DNA from: Caldimonas manganoxidans ATCC BAA-369
Lineage (GTDB): Bacteria > Pseudomonadota > Gammaproteobacteria > Burkholderiales > Burkholderiaceae_C
Assembly (NCBI RefSeq): GCF_000381125.1
Contig: NZ_KB905931.1
Span: 62,001 to 126,000 of the forward strand
Direction: 5' to 3'
DNA length: 64,000 nucleotides
Of the stretch, positions 54,780 through 64,000 are shown piece after piece. Position 1 is the stretch's first letter. Each line of letters opens with the position of its first letter. The position numbers and the translations under genes are program-made. Below the pieces are notes generated by a model, which did no database searches, was not told where the DNA came from, and was given only the letters and a program-made list of their open reading frames with translations.

Positions 54780-55816
54780 CCCCTGCCGATCTGCCCCGTC
54801 CCCAGTCTACCGACGACGCTCGTTTGCGCGCCCGCTTGCAGCACCGGCTGGACCGCAAAACCAAGCCTTTGGGGGCCCTGGGGCGTTTGGAGGCCCTGGC
54901 CGTGCAGGTGGGCTTGGTGCAGGCGCGCGAAGACCCGCAGTTGCGAGATCCGCAGCTCGTGGTGTTCGCGGGCGACCATGGCCTGGCCCGTCAGGGCGTG
55001 TCGGCTTACCCCAGCGACGTCACCTGGCAGATGGTCGAAAACTTCTTGGCCGGCGGGGCGGCGGTGAGTGTCTTGGCGCGTCAGCACGGTCTGGCGCTCA
55101 GCGTGGTCGATGCCGGCGTGGCGCATGAGTTTGCCCCGCGCGACAGACTGCTGATCCGCAAGATCGCCCCAGGCACGGCTGACGCCAGCCTGGGCCCGGC
55201 CATGACCTCGGCGCAGTGTTGGGCCGCTTTGCAAGCCGGCATCGAGGTGGTCAAAGGCTTGCCCGGCAATGTGCTGCTGCTGGGCGAGATGGGCATTGGC
55301 AACACCTCGGCCGCTGCGCTGTTGCTGGCGCGCTTGACCGCGGCCCCCTTGGCCGAGTGCGTGGGCCGAGGCACCGGACTGGACGACGCCGGTCTGGCGC
55401 ACAAGCGCGCCGTGTTGGAGCGGGCCTTGCAGGCCAATGCCGCGGCCGTTGCGCCGCTGGATGCACTGGCGGCCTTGGGCGGATTCGAAATTGCGATGAT
55501 GACCGGCGCGGTGCTGCAGGCCGCGCACGAGCGGCGCTTGGTGGTCGTCGACGGCTTCATCACCGGCGCGGCCGTGTTGGTGGCCCATGCGCTGGCGCCC
55601 CAGGTGCTGGACTACTGCGTCTTCGCGCACCGTTCGGAAGAGTCCGGCCACCGTCGAATGCTGAGCCACTTGGGCGTGGAGCCCTTGGTCGATCTGCGCA
55701 TGCGCTTGGGCGAGGGCTCGGGGGCGGCTCTGGTGTGGCCGATCATCGTCTCCAGCATCAAGTTGCTGGACGAGATGGCCAGCTTCGAGTCGGCCGGCGT
55801 GAGCGAGCGCACATGA
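54776..55816 (+). CDS. cobT: nicotinate-nucleotide--dimethylbenzimidazole phosphoribosyltransferase
   Basis: Activates the lower ligand of cobalamin to alpha-ribazole phosphate, 346 residues. It contains [64 protein letters not shown] and the catalytic region [22 protein letters not shown] ribosome site lies upstream, and both ends overlap neighbours by ATGA. No bluB for dimethylbenzimidazole synthesis is in the window. Confidence 0.96.
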   Translation: MTPADLPRPQSTDDARLRARLQHRLDRKTKPLGALGRLEALAVQVGLVQAREDPQLRDPQLVVFAGDHGLARQGVSAYPSDVTWQMVENFLAGGAAVSVLARQHGLALSVVDAGVAHEFAPRDRLLIRKIAPGTADASLGPAMTSAQCWAALQAGIEVVKGLPGNVLLLGEMGIGNTSAAALLLARLTAAPLAECVGRGTGLDDAGLAHKRAVLERALQANAAAVAPLDALAALGGFEIAMMTGAVLQAAHERRLVVVDGFITGAAVLVAHALAPQVLDYCVFAHRSEESGHRRMLSHLGVEPLVDLRMRLGEGSGAALVWPIIVSSIKLLDEMASFESAGVSERT

Positions 55817-56607
55817 AGGCCTTGGCCGATGAACTGCGGTTGTTGGCCCTGGCCTGGCAGTTCTTCACCCGCATTCCTTTGCCTCCGTCCTGGGGGGCTC
55901 GTGCCGGCTACACGCCCGAACGGCTGCAAGCCAGTGCCCGGCATTTTCCGTTGGTGGGGGCGGCCGTGGGCGGCTTCAGCGCAGCCGTGTTTGCGCTGGC
56001 CGCATGGCTGCTGCCGCCCATGCTCGCGGTGGGGCTGGCGATGGCCGCCAGCCTGTGGATGACCGGTTGCTTTCACGAAGACGGCTGGGCCGACACCTGC
56101 GATGCCCTGGGCGGGGCGGTCAGCCGCGAGCAAGCCCTGGCCATCATGAAAGACTCGCGCATCGGCACCTATGGCGCGGCGGCGCTGGTGATGATGTTGG
56201 GCCTCAAAGCCGCCAGCCTGGTGAGTTTGCCGGTGGCCTGGGTGCCGGCTGCCTTGGTGTTGTCGCATACCGTCTCGCGCACTGTGGCCGTTGGCTTGAT
56301 CCGTGCGCTGCCATATGCCGGGGATCCACAGCACGCCAAGGCCAAACCCTTGGCGACGCAGCTGTCCAGAGGGGGCTGGGTGGTGGCCGTGGGCTGGGCG
56401 GTCTTGGCCAGCGTGGGCGTGGCCGCCGTCGTGCCAGCCACGACGGTGGCCGCTGCACTGCTGGCTGCGGCGCTGGCCGGCCTGTGGTGTGGCCGCTGGC
56501 TGCGCAGCCGTCTCGGCGGGTTCACCGGGGACGGGCTGGGCGCGGCCCAACAGCTGTCGGAGTTGGCCATCTACTTGACCTTGGTCGCGGGTTCGTCATG
56601 GATCTGA
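55813..56607 (+). CDS. cobS: adenosylcobinamide-GDP ribazoletransferase
   Basis: Cobalamin synthase, a 264-residue membrane enzyme joining activated cobinamide to alpha-ribazole. The Mg-binding block [18 protein letters not shown] near residues 78-95, the following [13 protein letters not shown] and the C-terminal [17 protein letters not shown] are intact. About six hydrophobic helices. Its end overlaps the histidine phosphatase gene by 10 bases. Confidence 0.95.
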   Translation: MKALADELRLLALAWQFFTRIPLPPSWGARAGYTPERLQASARHFPLVGAAVGGFSAAVFALAAWLLPPMLAVGLAMAASLWMTGCFHEDGWADTCDALGGAVSREQALAIMKDSRIGTYGAAALVMMLGLKAASLVSLPVAWVPAALVLSHTVSRTVAVGLIRALPYAGDPQHAKAKPLATQLSRGGWVVAVGWAVLASVGVAAVVPATTVAAALLAAALAGLWCGRWLRSRLGGFTGDGLGAAQQLSELAIYLTLVAGSSWI

Positions 56608-57176
56608 AGGTGTGCCTCTGGCGTCATCCCCGGCCGGCAGGGGCGGCGGGACTGTGCCTGGGCCGCACCGATCTGCCCGTCGACGGGCGCCGCGCGCGAC
56701 GCTTGGCACACCGCATCCGAGCATGGGCCCGGCGCGAAAGAGGGCCGCGCGAAGTCTGGACCTCGCCCTCGCAGCGCTGTCGTGCCGTGGGCGAATGGCT
56801 GGCTTCCTGGGGCTGGCGTCATCATGTCGATGCCCGCCTGCGCGAGCTGGATTTCGGCCAGTGGGATGGACGAGCGTGGGCGCACATACCGGCGGAGGCC
56901 ATCGCGGCATGGTGCGCAGACTTGCGCGGATATCGGCCGGGCGGCGGCGAATGTCTGGACGAGCTGGCCCGGCGCTGCGCTGAATTCCTGGCCGACTGCG
57001 GCGGGCAGCGGCGCTACGTCATCACCCACGGAGGCTGGATGACGACGGCATGGCATCTGGCGCTGGGCCGGCCGCTGCCGGCCACGGCGGCGCACTGGCC
57101 GGCCGCGCCGCCCTATGGCAGCGCGATCGATTTGGCTCACGCCGGTGCGGGCGTCTTGGCGGGAAATTCGCAATAG
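56598..57176 (+). CDS. histidine phosphatase, CobC-like (alpha-ribazole phosphatase candidate)
   Basis: A 192-residue histidine-phosphatase superfamily protein. The usual RHG at the active site reads RHP (LWRHPRPA), followed by GRTDLPVD, a REL-DFGQWDGRAW segment and the second histidine in THGGWM. As the last gene of cobUTS it most likely removes the 5'-phosphate of alpha-ribazole phosphate or cobalamin phosphate (CobC). The last 40 bases overlap the convergent nth gene. Confidence 0.85.
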   Translation: MDLKVCLWRHPRPAGAAGLCLGRTDLPVDGRRARRLAHRIRAWARRERGPREVWTSPSQRCRAVGEWLASWGWRHHVDARLRELDFGQWDGRAWAHIPAEAIAAWCADLRGYRPGGGECLDELARRCAEFLADCGGQRRYVITHGGWMTTAWHLALGRPLPATAAHWPAAPPYGSAIDLAHAGAGVLAGNSQ

Positions 57177-57778
57177 CGCGCCACTTGGCATTGCCAGCAG
57201 CGCGGCTTGCGCGCCAGGCACACATAGCGTCCATGCAGGATCAGCCAGTGGTGGGCATCGACCAGGTAGCGCGGCGGCACACGTTCGAGCAGCTTCATCT
57301 CCACGGCCAGGGGTGTGCGGCCCGGAGCCAGTCCGGTGCGATTGCTGACCCGGAAGATGTGCGTATCGACTGCGATCGTCGGTTCGCCAAAGGCCACGTT
57401 GAGCACCACGTTGGCCGTCTTGCGGCCCACGCCGGGCAGGGCTTCCAAGGCCTCGCGCGAACGCGGCACCTGGCCGCCGTGGCGCTCGATCAGCAGGCGA
57501 CAAGTTTCCAGCAAATGCTTGGCTTTGCTGCGGTACAGCCCAATGGTCTTGATGTAGCTGCACAGCCCGTCATAGCCCAAGGCCAGGATTTGCTGCGGGG
57601 TGTGGGCCACGGCAAACAGCTTGCGCGTGGCCTTGTTCACGCCCACGTCCGTGGCCTGGGCCGACAGCAGCACGGCCACCAGCAGCTCGAACACGCTGGT
57701 GTATTCCAGCTCCGTGGTGGGCTGCGGGTTGGCCGCCTGGAGCGTGGCGAAAAAGGCATCGATGTCTTGCGGCGTCAT
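57137..57778 (-). CDS. nth: endonuclease III
   Basis: A base-excision repair glycosylase/AP lyase for oxidised pyrimidines, 213 residues. The helix-hairpin-helix LPGVGRKTANVVLNVAFG (about 115-132) with its catalytic Lys and the IAVDTHIFRV catalytic Asp are present. The C-terminal 4Fe-4S motif is complete: CLARKPRCWQCQVARYC (Cx6Cx2Cx5C). It converges on the CobC-like gene with a 40-base coding overlap and follows rsxB by 27 bases. Confidence 0.96.
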   Translation of the reverse strand: MTPQDIDAFFATLQAANPQPTTELEYTSVFELLVAVLLSAQATDVGVNKATRKLFAVAHTPQQILALGYDGLCSYIKTIGLYRSKAKHLLETCRLLIERHGGQVPRSREALEALPGVGRKTANVVLNVAFGEPTIAVDTHIFRVSNRTGLAPGRTPLAVEMKLLERVPPRYLVDAHHWLILHGRYVCLARKPRCWQCQVARYCEFPAKTPAPA

Positions 57779-57805
57779 GGGCCGCGATTGTGCCTTGGCA
57801 GCCGC

Positions 57806-58459
57806 TCAGCCGCTGCGTCGTTGTCGCGCCTTGGCCAAAGCGGCTTCGATCACGGCGCGCTTGCGCTCGATCTGCGCCGGGTCGGTCAGCCGGGTCTCGG
57901 TTTCCAAATGCTCCAGCTTGTGCCGAGCCTTGGCTTCCAGCCGGTCCTGCTGCTCGCGGGCCTCCCGCGCGCGCCGCTGCTGGTGCCAAGCGTAGCGTTC
58001 ACGCGCTTGCTGCGCTTGGGCCTCGCTCCAGGCTGCCCAACCGGTGGCCGTGGTCACCGGGATGAGCGAGATGCAATCGACGGGACAGACTGGCACACAC
58101 AACTCGCAGCCGGTGCAGTCCTCGTCGATCACCGTGTGCATCTGCTTGTTCGAGCCAATGATGCAGTCCACCGGACAAGCCTTGATGCACAGCGTGCAGC
58201 CGATGCACCAGTCCTCGTCGATGACGGCCAGCATGCGCGGCCCTTCCACGCCATGGGCGGGCGACAGCGGCAGCACCGGTCGGCCGGTGAGGGCGGCCAG
58301 GCGCGCCACGCCCTCGGCGCCTCCGGGCGGGCATTGATTGATCTCGGCCTCACCGGCGGCGATGGCTCGGGCATAGCCGGCACAGTCGGGATAGCCGCAG
58401 CGCGTGCATTGCGTCTGCGGCAACACGGCCTTGATGTCTTCGGCGCGAACGGTCCTCAC
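57806..58459 (-). CDS. rsxB: RsxB/RnfB-like ferredoxin-domain protein, stand-alone
   Basis: A 217-residue Fe-S protein: an N-terminal 4Fe-4S domain ([13 protein letters not shown], residues 18-30, with a fourth cysteine in INQCPPGG) and two ferredoxin clusters ([15 protein letters not shown] and [15 protein letters not shown]). A basic, coiled-coil C-terminal tail of about 65 residues follows. The usual N-terminal membrane helix of RnfB is missing and no rnfA/C/D/G/E genes are present, a recurring state in Burkholderiales. It starts with GTG overlapping the phaZ stop (GTGA). Confidence 0.9.
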   Translation of the reverse strand: MRTVRAEDIKAVLPQTQCTRCGYPDCAGYARAIAAGEAEINQCPPGGAEGVARLAALTGRPVLPLSPAHGVEGPRMLAVIDEDWCIGCTLCIKACPVDCIIGSNKQMHTVIDEDCTGCELCVPVCPVDCISLIPVTTATGWAAWSEAQAQQARERYAWHQQRRAREAREQQDRLEAKARHKLEHLETETRLTDPAQIERKRAVIEAALAKARQRRSG

Positions 58460-59754
58460 GGCGCGGTCGACGCTTTGCGGCGCACGGCCGCGCGTGCCGG
58501 CGCGGCCAACGGGTGCCGTTCGTGCTTCGCAATGAAGTCGCGCACCACCGGATAGACCAGCTGCCGCCAGCGCTTGCCGGAAAAAATGCCGTAGTGGCCG
58601 GCGCCAGGCACGGTGAAGTGCGGCTGCTCATCCTTTGGGATGCCGGTGCACAACTCGTGAGCAGCTCGTGTTTGGCCCGCGCCGGAGATGTCGTCGAGCT
58701 CGCCCTCGATGGTCAGCAACGCGGTGGTGCGAATGTCCTGCGGACGCACCAGCTCACCGCGCACCCGCCAAGTGCCTTTGACCAGCGCGAACTCCTGGAA
58801 TACCGTCTTGATGGTGTCCAGGTAGTACTCGGCCGGCATGTCCAGCACGGCGTTGTACTCGTCGTAGAACGCTCGGTGCGCCTCGGCGCTTTCGTCGTCG
58901 CCGCGGATCAGGTCCATGAAGTAGTCATAGTGCGAGCTGAGGTGGCGGTCCGGATTCATGGCCACGAAGCCCGCATGCTGCAGGAAGCCGGGGTATACCC
59001 GCCGACCGGCGCCCGGGTAGTTCGGCGGCACGCGATAGATCACGTTGTTTTCAAACCACTCGTAGCTCTTGTTCATCGCCAGATTGTTCACCGCGGTGGG
59101 GGAACGCCGGGCGTCGATCGGGCCACCCATCATCGTCATCGAACGCGGCGTGGGTTCGCCACGGCTGGCCATCAGCGAGATGGCCGCAAACACCGGCACG
59201 GTGGGCTGGCACACCGAGATCACGTGCACCTGCGGACCAATGAAGCGGATGAACTCCTGGATGTAGTCCACGTAGTCGTCCAGGTGGAACGGGCCGGCGT
59301 CCAGCGGCACCATGCGCGCGTCGATCCAGTCGGTGATATAGACCTTGTGGTCCTGCAGCAAGGTGCGCACCGTGTCGCGCAACAAGGTGGCATGGTGGCC
59401 TGACAGCGGCGCGACCACCAGCACCACCGGCTGCTGCTTCATCTTGTCCAGCAAGGCCCCTTCGTCGGTGAATCGTTTGAAGCGGATCAGCCGACAAAAT
59501 GGCTTGGTCAGCGGCACCTGTTCCTGCACCGCCACATCCACGCCATCGACCTGCACCGTGTGAATGCCGAACTCCGGTTTTTCGTATTCCTTGCACAGCC
59601 GGTGCATCAAGTCCAAGCCGGCGGCGACCCGGTCGGACAGGGGCACATGGGCGAAGGGCGATAGCGGATGACTGTAGAGCTTGGCAGCGGCGCTGGCGAA
59701 CTCTGAAAAGGGACTGAGCAGAGCCCGTTGGGTCTCGTAGATGTGGTACAGCAT
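58456..59754 (-). CDS. phaZ: intracellular poly(3-hydroxybutyrate) depolymerase
   Basis: A 432-residue depolymerase of the intracellular PhaZ family that mobilises native PHB granules. It starts [20 protein letters not shown]. The nucleophile is Cys182 in [10 protein letters not shown], the cysteine variant of the lipase box typical of this family. [15 protein letters not shown] supplies the acid residue and [14 protein letters not shown] the histidine. No signal peptide, as expected for an intracellular enzyme. A TAGAAT box lies about 70 bases upstream. Its end is coupled to rsxB. Confidence 0.95.
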   Translation of the reverse strand: MLYHIYETQRALLSPFSEFASAAAKLYSHPLSPFAHVPLSDRVAAGLDLMHRLCKEYEKPEFGIHTVQVDGVDVAVQEQVPLTKPFCRLIRFKRFTDEGALLDKMKQQPVVLVVAPLSGHHATLLRDTVRTLLQDHKVYITDWIDARMVPLDAGPFHLDDYVDYIQEFIRFIGPQVHVISVCQPTVPVFAAISLMASRGEPTPRSMTMMGGPIDARRSPTAVNNLAMNKSYEWFENNVIYRVPPNYPGAGRRVYPGFLQHAGFVAMNPDRHLSSHYDYFMDLIRGDDESAEAHRAFYDEYNAVLDMPAEYYLDTIKTVFQEFALVKGTWRVRGELVRPQDIRTTALLTIEGELDDISGAGQTRAAHELCTGIPKDEQPHFTVPGAGHYGIFSGKRWRQLVYPVVRDFIAKHERHPLAAPARAAVRRKASTAP

Positions 59755-59822
59755 GCGACCCTCTTCGATCAGGATGGTGGCCGGTGGCCTGGAGCGTGCA
59801 GCGTGGGTTGCTGCACTGCATC

Positions 59823-59828
59823 ATTCTA
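59823..59828 (-). promoter_or_regulatory. candidate -10 box of phaZ
   Basis: TAGAAT on the minus strand, about 70 bases before the phaZ ATG (59754). It predicts a leader near 60 bases. Confidence 0.4.
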
Positions 59829-59919
59829 GGCGCGACCGCTCAATCCTGTGTGAAGTCGGGCCTGGGGCAAACGCGCAAAACGACGGTGAAAATGCGCGAT
59901 TTCGGCGCATATCGCACGG

Positions 59920-59941
59920 CGGTGTCGCCAAGGCGACACCG
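59920..59941. repeat. strong hairpin between the aminotransferase gene and phaZ
   Basis: CGGTGTCGCC-AA-GGCGACACCG, a perfect 10-bp inverted repeat 42 bases after the aminotransferase stop. It lacks a T-run on either strand, so it may be a transcript-stabilising stem or a non-canonical terminator. The remainder of the gap 59755-59982 shows only the phaZ promoter candidate. Confidence 0.45.
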
Positions 59942-59982
59942 CAGCGACCTCTGGAGGCATTGCAGCCCCCGAGCCGACGGGC

Positions 59983-61182
59983 TCAGATCACCTTGGCCAG
60001 GGCGGAGGCGACGTAATCGATGTTTCGGCTGTTGAGGGCGGCCACGCAAATGCGGCCGGAATCGACCCCGTAGACGCCGAACTCGCTGCGCAGGCGCTGC
60101 ATTTGTGCCGCACTCAGCCCGGAATAGCTGAACATGCCGCGTTGCTGGGTGATGAAGCTCATGTCCTGTGTGACGCCAGCGGCCTCGAGGCGCTCGACCA
60201 GGGCGGTGCGCATGTCCTTGATGCGGCGACGCATGCCCGCCAGCTCCTCTTCCCACAACTGGCGCAGCTCTGGCGTGGTCAGCACCGTGGCCACCACCTG
60301 CGCACCATGGGTCGGCGGGTTGGAGTAGTTGGTGCGGATCACGCGCTTGAGCTGACTGAGCACCCGGTCGGCCTCGTCTCGGCTTTCACAGACCACGCTC
60401 AGGGCTCCGACGCGCTCGCCATAGAGCGAGAAGCTCTTGGAAAACGAAGTCGAGACGAAGAAATTCAGACCGGCGTCCATGAATTGGCCGATCACCGCCC
60501 CGTCTTCGGCGATGCCCTCGCCAAAGCCTTGGTAAGCCATGTCCAAGAACGGCACCAGACCGGCGGATTTCACGCTGGCGATCACCTCGGTCCACTGCGC
60601 CGGGCTGAGGTCATAGCCGGTCGGGTTGTGGCAGCAGGCATGCAGCACCACGATCGTGCCGGCCGGGGCGGCCTTCAGGGCGGCCACCATGCCGTCGAAG
60701 TTCACGCCCCGGCGTGCCGCGTCGTAATAGGGATAGGTGCTGACCTGGAAGCCGGCATTCTCGAACAAGGCACGATGGTTTTCCCAGCTGGGGTCGCTGA
60801 TGAGCACGCGCGCGTTCGGGTTGAGCTTCTTCAGAAAGTCCGCCCCGATCTTCAGCCCGCCGGTGCCGCCCAGCGCTTGGACGGTGGCGATGCGACCGGC
60901 CTGCACGGCATCGCTGTGCTGGCCGAACACCAAACCTTGCACGGCCTTGTCATAGGCCGCGATGCCGTCGATGGGCAGGTAGCCGCGCGCTTTGGGGGCT
61001 TCCAACATTTGCTTTTCCGCCGCAGCCACACACTGCAGCAGCGGAAGCTTGCCGTGGTCGTCGTAATAGACGCCCACGCCCAAGTTCACTTTGGACGGGT
61101 TGGGGTCGGCGTTGAATTGCTCATTGAGTCCCAGAATGGGGTCGCGGGGCGCCATTTCGACGGCGGCGAACAGGGATGACAT
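59983..61182 (-). CDS. aromatic/aspartate aminotransferase (class I, PLP-dependent)
   Basis: A 399-residue fold-type I aminotransferase of the AspC/TyrB branch. It begins with the segment FAAVEMAPRDPILGLNEQFNAD and contains VNLGVGVYYDDHGKLPLL, LHACCHNPTGYDLS, the PLP lysine in STSFSKSFSLYGERVG and the substrate-carboxylate arginine region near GRICVAALN. It probably transfers amino groups between glutamate and aspartate, phenylalanine or tyrosine. AspC and TyrB cannot be told apart from sequence alone. It is divergent from uvrB across 108 bases, a conserved arrangement in betaproteobacteria. Confidence 0.93.
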   Translation of the reverse strand: MSSLFAAVEMAPRDPILGLNEQFNADPNPSKVNLGVGVYYDDHGKLPLLQCVAAAEKQMLEAPKARGYLPIDGIAAYDKAVQGLVFGQHSDAVQAGRIATVQALGGTGGLKIGADFLKKLNPNARVLISDPSWENHRALFENAGFQVSTYPYYDAARRGVNFDGMVAALKAAPAGTIVVLHACCHNPTGYDLSPAQWTEVIASVKSAGLVPFLDMAYQGFGEGIAEDGAVIGQFMDAGLNFFVSTSFSKSFSLYGERVGALSVVCESRDEADRVLSQLKRVIRTNYSNPPTHGAQVVATVLTTPELRQLWEEELAGMRRRIKDMRTALVERLEAAGVTQDMSFITQQRGMFSYSGLSAAQMQRLRSEFGVYGVDSGRICVAALNSRNIDYVASALAKVI

Positions 61183-61290
61183 GGGCTGTCCTTGTCAGTG
61201 GAGGGAAATGTGGTTCTGGGCTACGCTTACAAATTTGGGCCCAGCGCCCAGCAGCCGGGAAAACCCGCATTTTAAGGTCGCCCCAAGCCC

Positions 61291-63402
61291 ATGGATCCCA
61301 TCAGCCCTGCCCGTCATCACAGCCCTGAGGCGGTGGACCGACCGGACGACTCCCGTTTCGTCCGCTTTCCGGATTCCCCGTTTCAGCTCTATCAGCCTTA
61401 TCCGCCGGCCGGGGATCAGCCCTCGGCCATCCAGGCGCTGGTCGACGGGGTGCGCGACGGGCTGAGCTTCCAGACCTTGCTGGGCGTGACCGGTTCGGGC
61501 AAGACCTACACCATGGCCAATGTGATCGCACGCTTGGGGCGGCCGGCCATCGTGTTTGCCCACAACAAGACCCTGGCGGCGCAGCTGTACAGCGAGTTCC
61601 GTGAGTTCTTCCCCAGGAACGCGGTGGAGTACTTCGTCAGCTACTACGACTATTACCAGCCCGAAGCCTACGTTCCGCAACGCGACCTGTTCATCGAAAA
61701 AGACAGCTCGATCAACGAGCACATCGAGCAGATGCGGCTGTCGGCCACCAAGAGCCTGCTGGAGCGCCGCGACGTGGTGATCGTGGCCACCGTCTCGGCC
61801 ATCTACGGCATAGGCAATCCCAGCGATTACCACCAGATGGTCATGACCTTGCGCGTGCATGACAAGCTGGGGCAGCGCGACGTGATCGCCCAGCTCGTGC
61901 GCATGCAATACCAGCGCAACGACACCGAATTCGCTCGCGGCACCTTCCGTGTGCGCGGCGACACCATCGATGTCTTTCCGGCCGAGCATTCCGAGCTGGC
62001 CTTGCGCATCGAGCTGTTCGATGACGAGGTCGAGTCGCTGCAGCTGTTCGACCCATTGACCGGGCGCATTCGTCAAAAGATCCCGCGCTTCACCGTTTAC
62101 CCCAGCAGCCACTACGTCACGCCGCGGGAGCGTGTGCTGGCTGCGATCGAATCGATCAAGGCCGAACTGCGCGAACGCTTGGACGAGCTGGTCAAAGCCG
62201 GCAAGTTGGTCGAGGCGCAGCGCTTGGAGCAGCGCACCCGCTTCGACCTCGAAATGCTCCAGGAAGTGGGGCACTGCAAGGGCATCGAGAACTACTCCCG
62301 TCATCTTTCGGGGGCGCGGCCGGGCGAGCCGCCGCCCACCTTGGTGGACTATCTGCCGCCTGATGCGCTGATGTTCCTCGACGAGAGCCATGTCCTCATC
62401 GGCCAGTTGGCCGGCATGTACAACGGTGACCGTGCGCGCAAGACCACCTTGGTCGAATACGGCTTTCGCCTGCCTTCGGCGCTGGACAACCGACCGCTGA
62501 AATTCGAGGAATTCGAGGCCAAGATGCGCCAGGTCATCTTCGTCTCGGCCACCCCGGCCGACTACGAGCAGCGCATGTCGGCCCAGGTGGTCGAGCAGGT
62601 CGTGCGTCCTACCGGGCTGGTGGACCCGGTGGTCGAAGTGCGGCCGGCCACCCACCAAGTGGACGATGTGCTGGGGGAGATCCGCCAGCGCATTCAAGCC
62701 GGCGAGCGCGTGCTCATCACGACGCTGACCAAGCGCATGGCCGAACAGCTCACCGACTACTTGGCCGACAATGGCGTGAAAGTGCGCTACCTGCACTCCG
62801 ACGTGGACACCATCGAGCGCGTGGAGATCATCCGCGACCTGCGCCTGGGGGCGTTCGACGTGCTGGTGGGCATCAACCTGCTGCGTGAGGGCTTGGACAT
62901 CCCCGAAGTGTCGCTGGTGGCCATCCTCGATGCCGACAAAGAGGGCTTCTTGCGCTCCGAGCGGTCCCTGATCCAAACCATCGGCCGGGCCGCGCGCAAC
63001 GTCAATGGCAAAGCCATCCTGTATGCCGACCAGATCACCGACTCCATGCGGCGGGCCATCGACGAGACCGAGCGACGCCGCGCCAAACAGCTCGCCCACA
63101 ACCAGGCCCAAGGCATCACGCCGCGCAGCGTGGTCAAGCAGGTCAAGGAGCTCATCGATGGCGTCTATGCCGACAAGTCCGGCAAAGACGAGCTCGGCGC
63201 TGCCGAGGCGATCGCCGAAGCCCAAACGTTGTCCGAGAAGGATCTGGGCAAGCGCATCAAGCAATTGGAACGTCAGATGTTCGAATACGCTCGCAACCTC
63301 GAATTCGAAAAAGCCGCGCGTGTGCGCGACCAGCTCGCCCAACTCAAGGCCCAAGTCTTCGGTGCGGCCGTGGGCGATTCAGTCGTGCCGCCACGGGCGT
63401 GA
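61291..63402 (+). CDS. uvrB: excinuclease ABC subunit B
   Basis: The damage-verifying helicase-like subunit of nucleotide excision repair, 703 residues. Walker A is [15 protein letters not shown] (about 67-81). The beta-hairpin region [21 protein letters not shown], the helicase motifs [18 protein letters not shown] and [17 protein letters not shown], and the C-terminal UVR domain ([28 protein letters not shown]) are all present. No LexA-type CTG-N10-CAG operator was recognised in the 108-base upstream gap. Confidence 0.97.
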   Translation: MDPISPARHHSPEAVDRPDDSRFVRFPDSPFQLYQPYPPAGDQPSAIQALVDGVRDGLSFQTLLGVTGSGKTYTMANVIARLGRPAIVFAHNKTLAAQLYSEFREFFPRNAVEYFVSYYDYYQPEAYVPQRDLFIEKDSSINEHIEQMRLSATKSLLERRDVVIVATVSAIYGIGNPSDYHQMVMTLRVHDKLGQRDVIAQLVRMQYQRNDTEFARGTFRVRGDTIDVFPAEHSELALRIELFDDEVESLQLFDPLTGRIRQKIPRFTVYPSSHYVTPRERVLAAIESIKAELRERLDELVKAGKLVEAQRLEQRTRFDLEMLQEVGHCKGIENYSRHLSGARPGEPPPTLVDYLPPDALMFLDESHVLIGQLAGMYNGDRARKTTLVEYGFRLPSALDNRPLKFEEFEAKMRQVIFVSATPADYEQRMSAQVVEQVVRPTGLVDPVVEVRPATHQVDDVLGEIRQRIQAGERVLITTLTKRMAEQLTDYLADNGVKVRYLHSDVDTIERVEIIRDLRLGAFDVLVGINLLREGLDIPEVSLVAILDADKEGFLRSERSLIQTIGRAARNVNGKAILYADQITDSMRRAIDETERRRAKQLAHNQAQGITPRSVVKQVKELIDGVYADKSGKDELGAAEAIAEAQTLSEKDLGKRIKQLERQMFEYARNLEFEKAARVRDQLAQLKAQVFGAAVGDSVVPPRA

Positions 63403-63416
63403 CCAGGGGCGCAGGC

Positions 63417-63926
63417 ATGCAAAAGTTCAGCGTGCTGTTCGTGTGCACGGGCAACATCTGTCGCTCGCCCACCGCCGAGGTCGTGGTGCGCCACCACCTG
63501 CAGCGCGCCGGGCTGGTCGATCGGGTGCATCTGGACTCGGCGGGCACCCATGGCTACCACGTCGGCCATCCGCCTGACGAGCGCGCCCAGGCCCATGCGG
63601 CCCGCCGAGGATACGATCTCAGTGCCCTGCGGGCCCGCAAGGTCGACGCCGCCGATTTCCAGCGTTTCGACCTCATCTTGGCGATGGACCGCGGCCACTT
63701 GCACTGGTTGCGGGAGTCCTGTCCGACAGCCGAACACGGCAAGCTCAAACTCATGATGGACTTCGCGCCGCCGCCACGGCGCGAGGAAGTGCCCGACCCC
63801 TACTATGGCGGTCCGGCTGGCTTCGAATTGGTGCTCGATTGCCTGGAAGCAGCGGCCCATGGACTGGTGGAGCATCTGCGGGCGCGGCTCACGCCAAACC
63901 CAGGGAACTTCCGAACCCAAACTTGA
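63417..63926 (+). CDS. low-molecular-weight protein-tyrosine phosphatase
   Basis: A 169-residue phosphatase with the P-loop VCTGNICRS (nucleophile Cys10, Arg16) and the general-acid loop VPDPYYGG. In many betaproteobacteria this gene immediately precedes iscR, and an iscR-type promoter follows here. ATG 63417 is preferred; a GTG at 63399 overlaps the uvrB stop (GTGA) and is possible. Physiological substrate unknown. Confidence 0.92.
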   Translation: MQKFSVLFVCTGNICRSPTAEVVVRHHLQRAGLVDRVHLDSAGTHGYHVGHPPDERAQAHAARRGYDLSALRARKVDAADFQRFDLILAMDRGHLHWLRESCPTAEHGKLKLMMDFAPPPRREEVPDPYYGGPAGFELVLDCLEAAAHGLVEHLRARLTPNPGNFRTQT

Positions 63927-63971
63927 CCAAAAAACTAGGCTTCAGGCATAATCGAGTAAAACACTCGGATT
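63922..63971 (+). promoter_or_regulatory. promoter with two IscR-like operators, probably of iscR
   Basis: TTGACC (63923-63928), an 18-base spacer and CATAAT (63947-63952) form a good sigma-70 promoter. Two similar 21-base elements overlap it: 63922-63942 and 63951-63971. They share the frame T-GA--AAAA-ACT-GG-TT, and the second contains the inverted repeat CGAGT-N5-ACTCG. Position after the phosphatase gene and similarity to type 1 IscR sites suggest autoregulated iscR, which begins beyond the window. A further palindrome, GGGTTAACCC, lies at 63979-63988. Confidence 0.6.
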
Positions 63972-64000
63972 CAACCGAGGGTTAACCCGAGCCAAAGCCG

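Noticed and set aside
59920-59941. Canonical terminator of the aminotransferase gene
   Set aside because: The stem is strong but no T-run follows on either strand, so it is listed only as a hairpin.
61183-61290. LexA box before uvrB
   Set aside because: No CTGT-N8-ACAG-like dyad is visible in the gap.

Overview
The window is a GC-rich, densely coded chromosomal segment that looks like a betaproteobacterium of the order Burkholderiales, probably Comamonadaceae-like. The evidence is gene content and order: queG-tsaE-amiC next to mutL; pyrG-eno-ftsB; uvrB divergent from an aromatic/aspartate aminotransferase; a Gram-negative porin; Bug/TctC and TakP-type binding proteins; an intracellular PHA depolymerase; and an rsxB without the rest of the Rnf complex. 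I see no insertion sequence, prophage, CRISPR array, rRNA or tRNA. The one non-coding RNA gene I can support is 6S RNA (ssrS), downstream of zapA.

Layout. 1-8.3 kb: start of mutL, a DedA protein, a subtilase with a GlyGly-CTERM-like tail, amiC-tsaE, queG, an AEC transporter, a TctC-type binding protein and xerD. 8.3-17.4 kb: porin, MarC, a two-gene amino acid ABC transporter lacking its ATPase, a DUF455 protein, a gamma-carbonic anhydrase with hslO, a pnuC/NadR-like kinase pair, ftsB, eno and a DUF1330 protein. 17.5-28.9 kb: pyrG, a hydrolase, an Anbu-type proteasome relative coupled to mutS, suhB, trmJ, cysE, mog, darP and pmbA. 29-35.7 kb: two tandem takP copies facing a dctQM TRAP permease pair, a DUF442 protein, yqeY and rpsU. 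35.9-38.5 kb: a BaiN-like flavoprotein, a soluble PilJ/MCP mini-receptor and a LysE exporter.

38.5-51.9 kb is a nitrate assimilation island: cobA, ybiB, nasA, nirD and nirB on the minus strand, a PP2C phosphatase/kinase-like fusion, the transporter narK, and a regulator fusing a pseudo-receiver, an ANTAR RNA-binding domain and two PilJ/NarX P-box-like modules. A PAS protein with a degenerate GGDEF but intact I-site follows. In order of use, NarK imports nitrate, NasA reduces it to nitrite, NirBD reduces nitrite to ammonium, and CobA makes the siroheme precursor for NirB. The ANTAR regulator probably reads nitrate and acts on leader RNA. A perfect hexaloop hairpin with the ANTAR A1/G4 signature lies in the narK leader. 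I rate this regulatory layer, with its kinase/phosphatase fusion and two P-box proteins at the flanks, as the most interesting system here.

52-64 kb: tauE, an EVE protein, ssrS, zapA, a ZapB-like coiled coil, a cobUTS-cobC operon for late cobalamin synthesis, nth, rsxB, phaZ, the aminotransferase, uvrB, a low-molecular-weight phosphatase, and at the right edge a promoter with two IscR-like operators, which suggests that iscR starts just outside the window.
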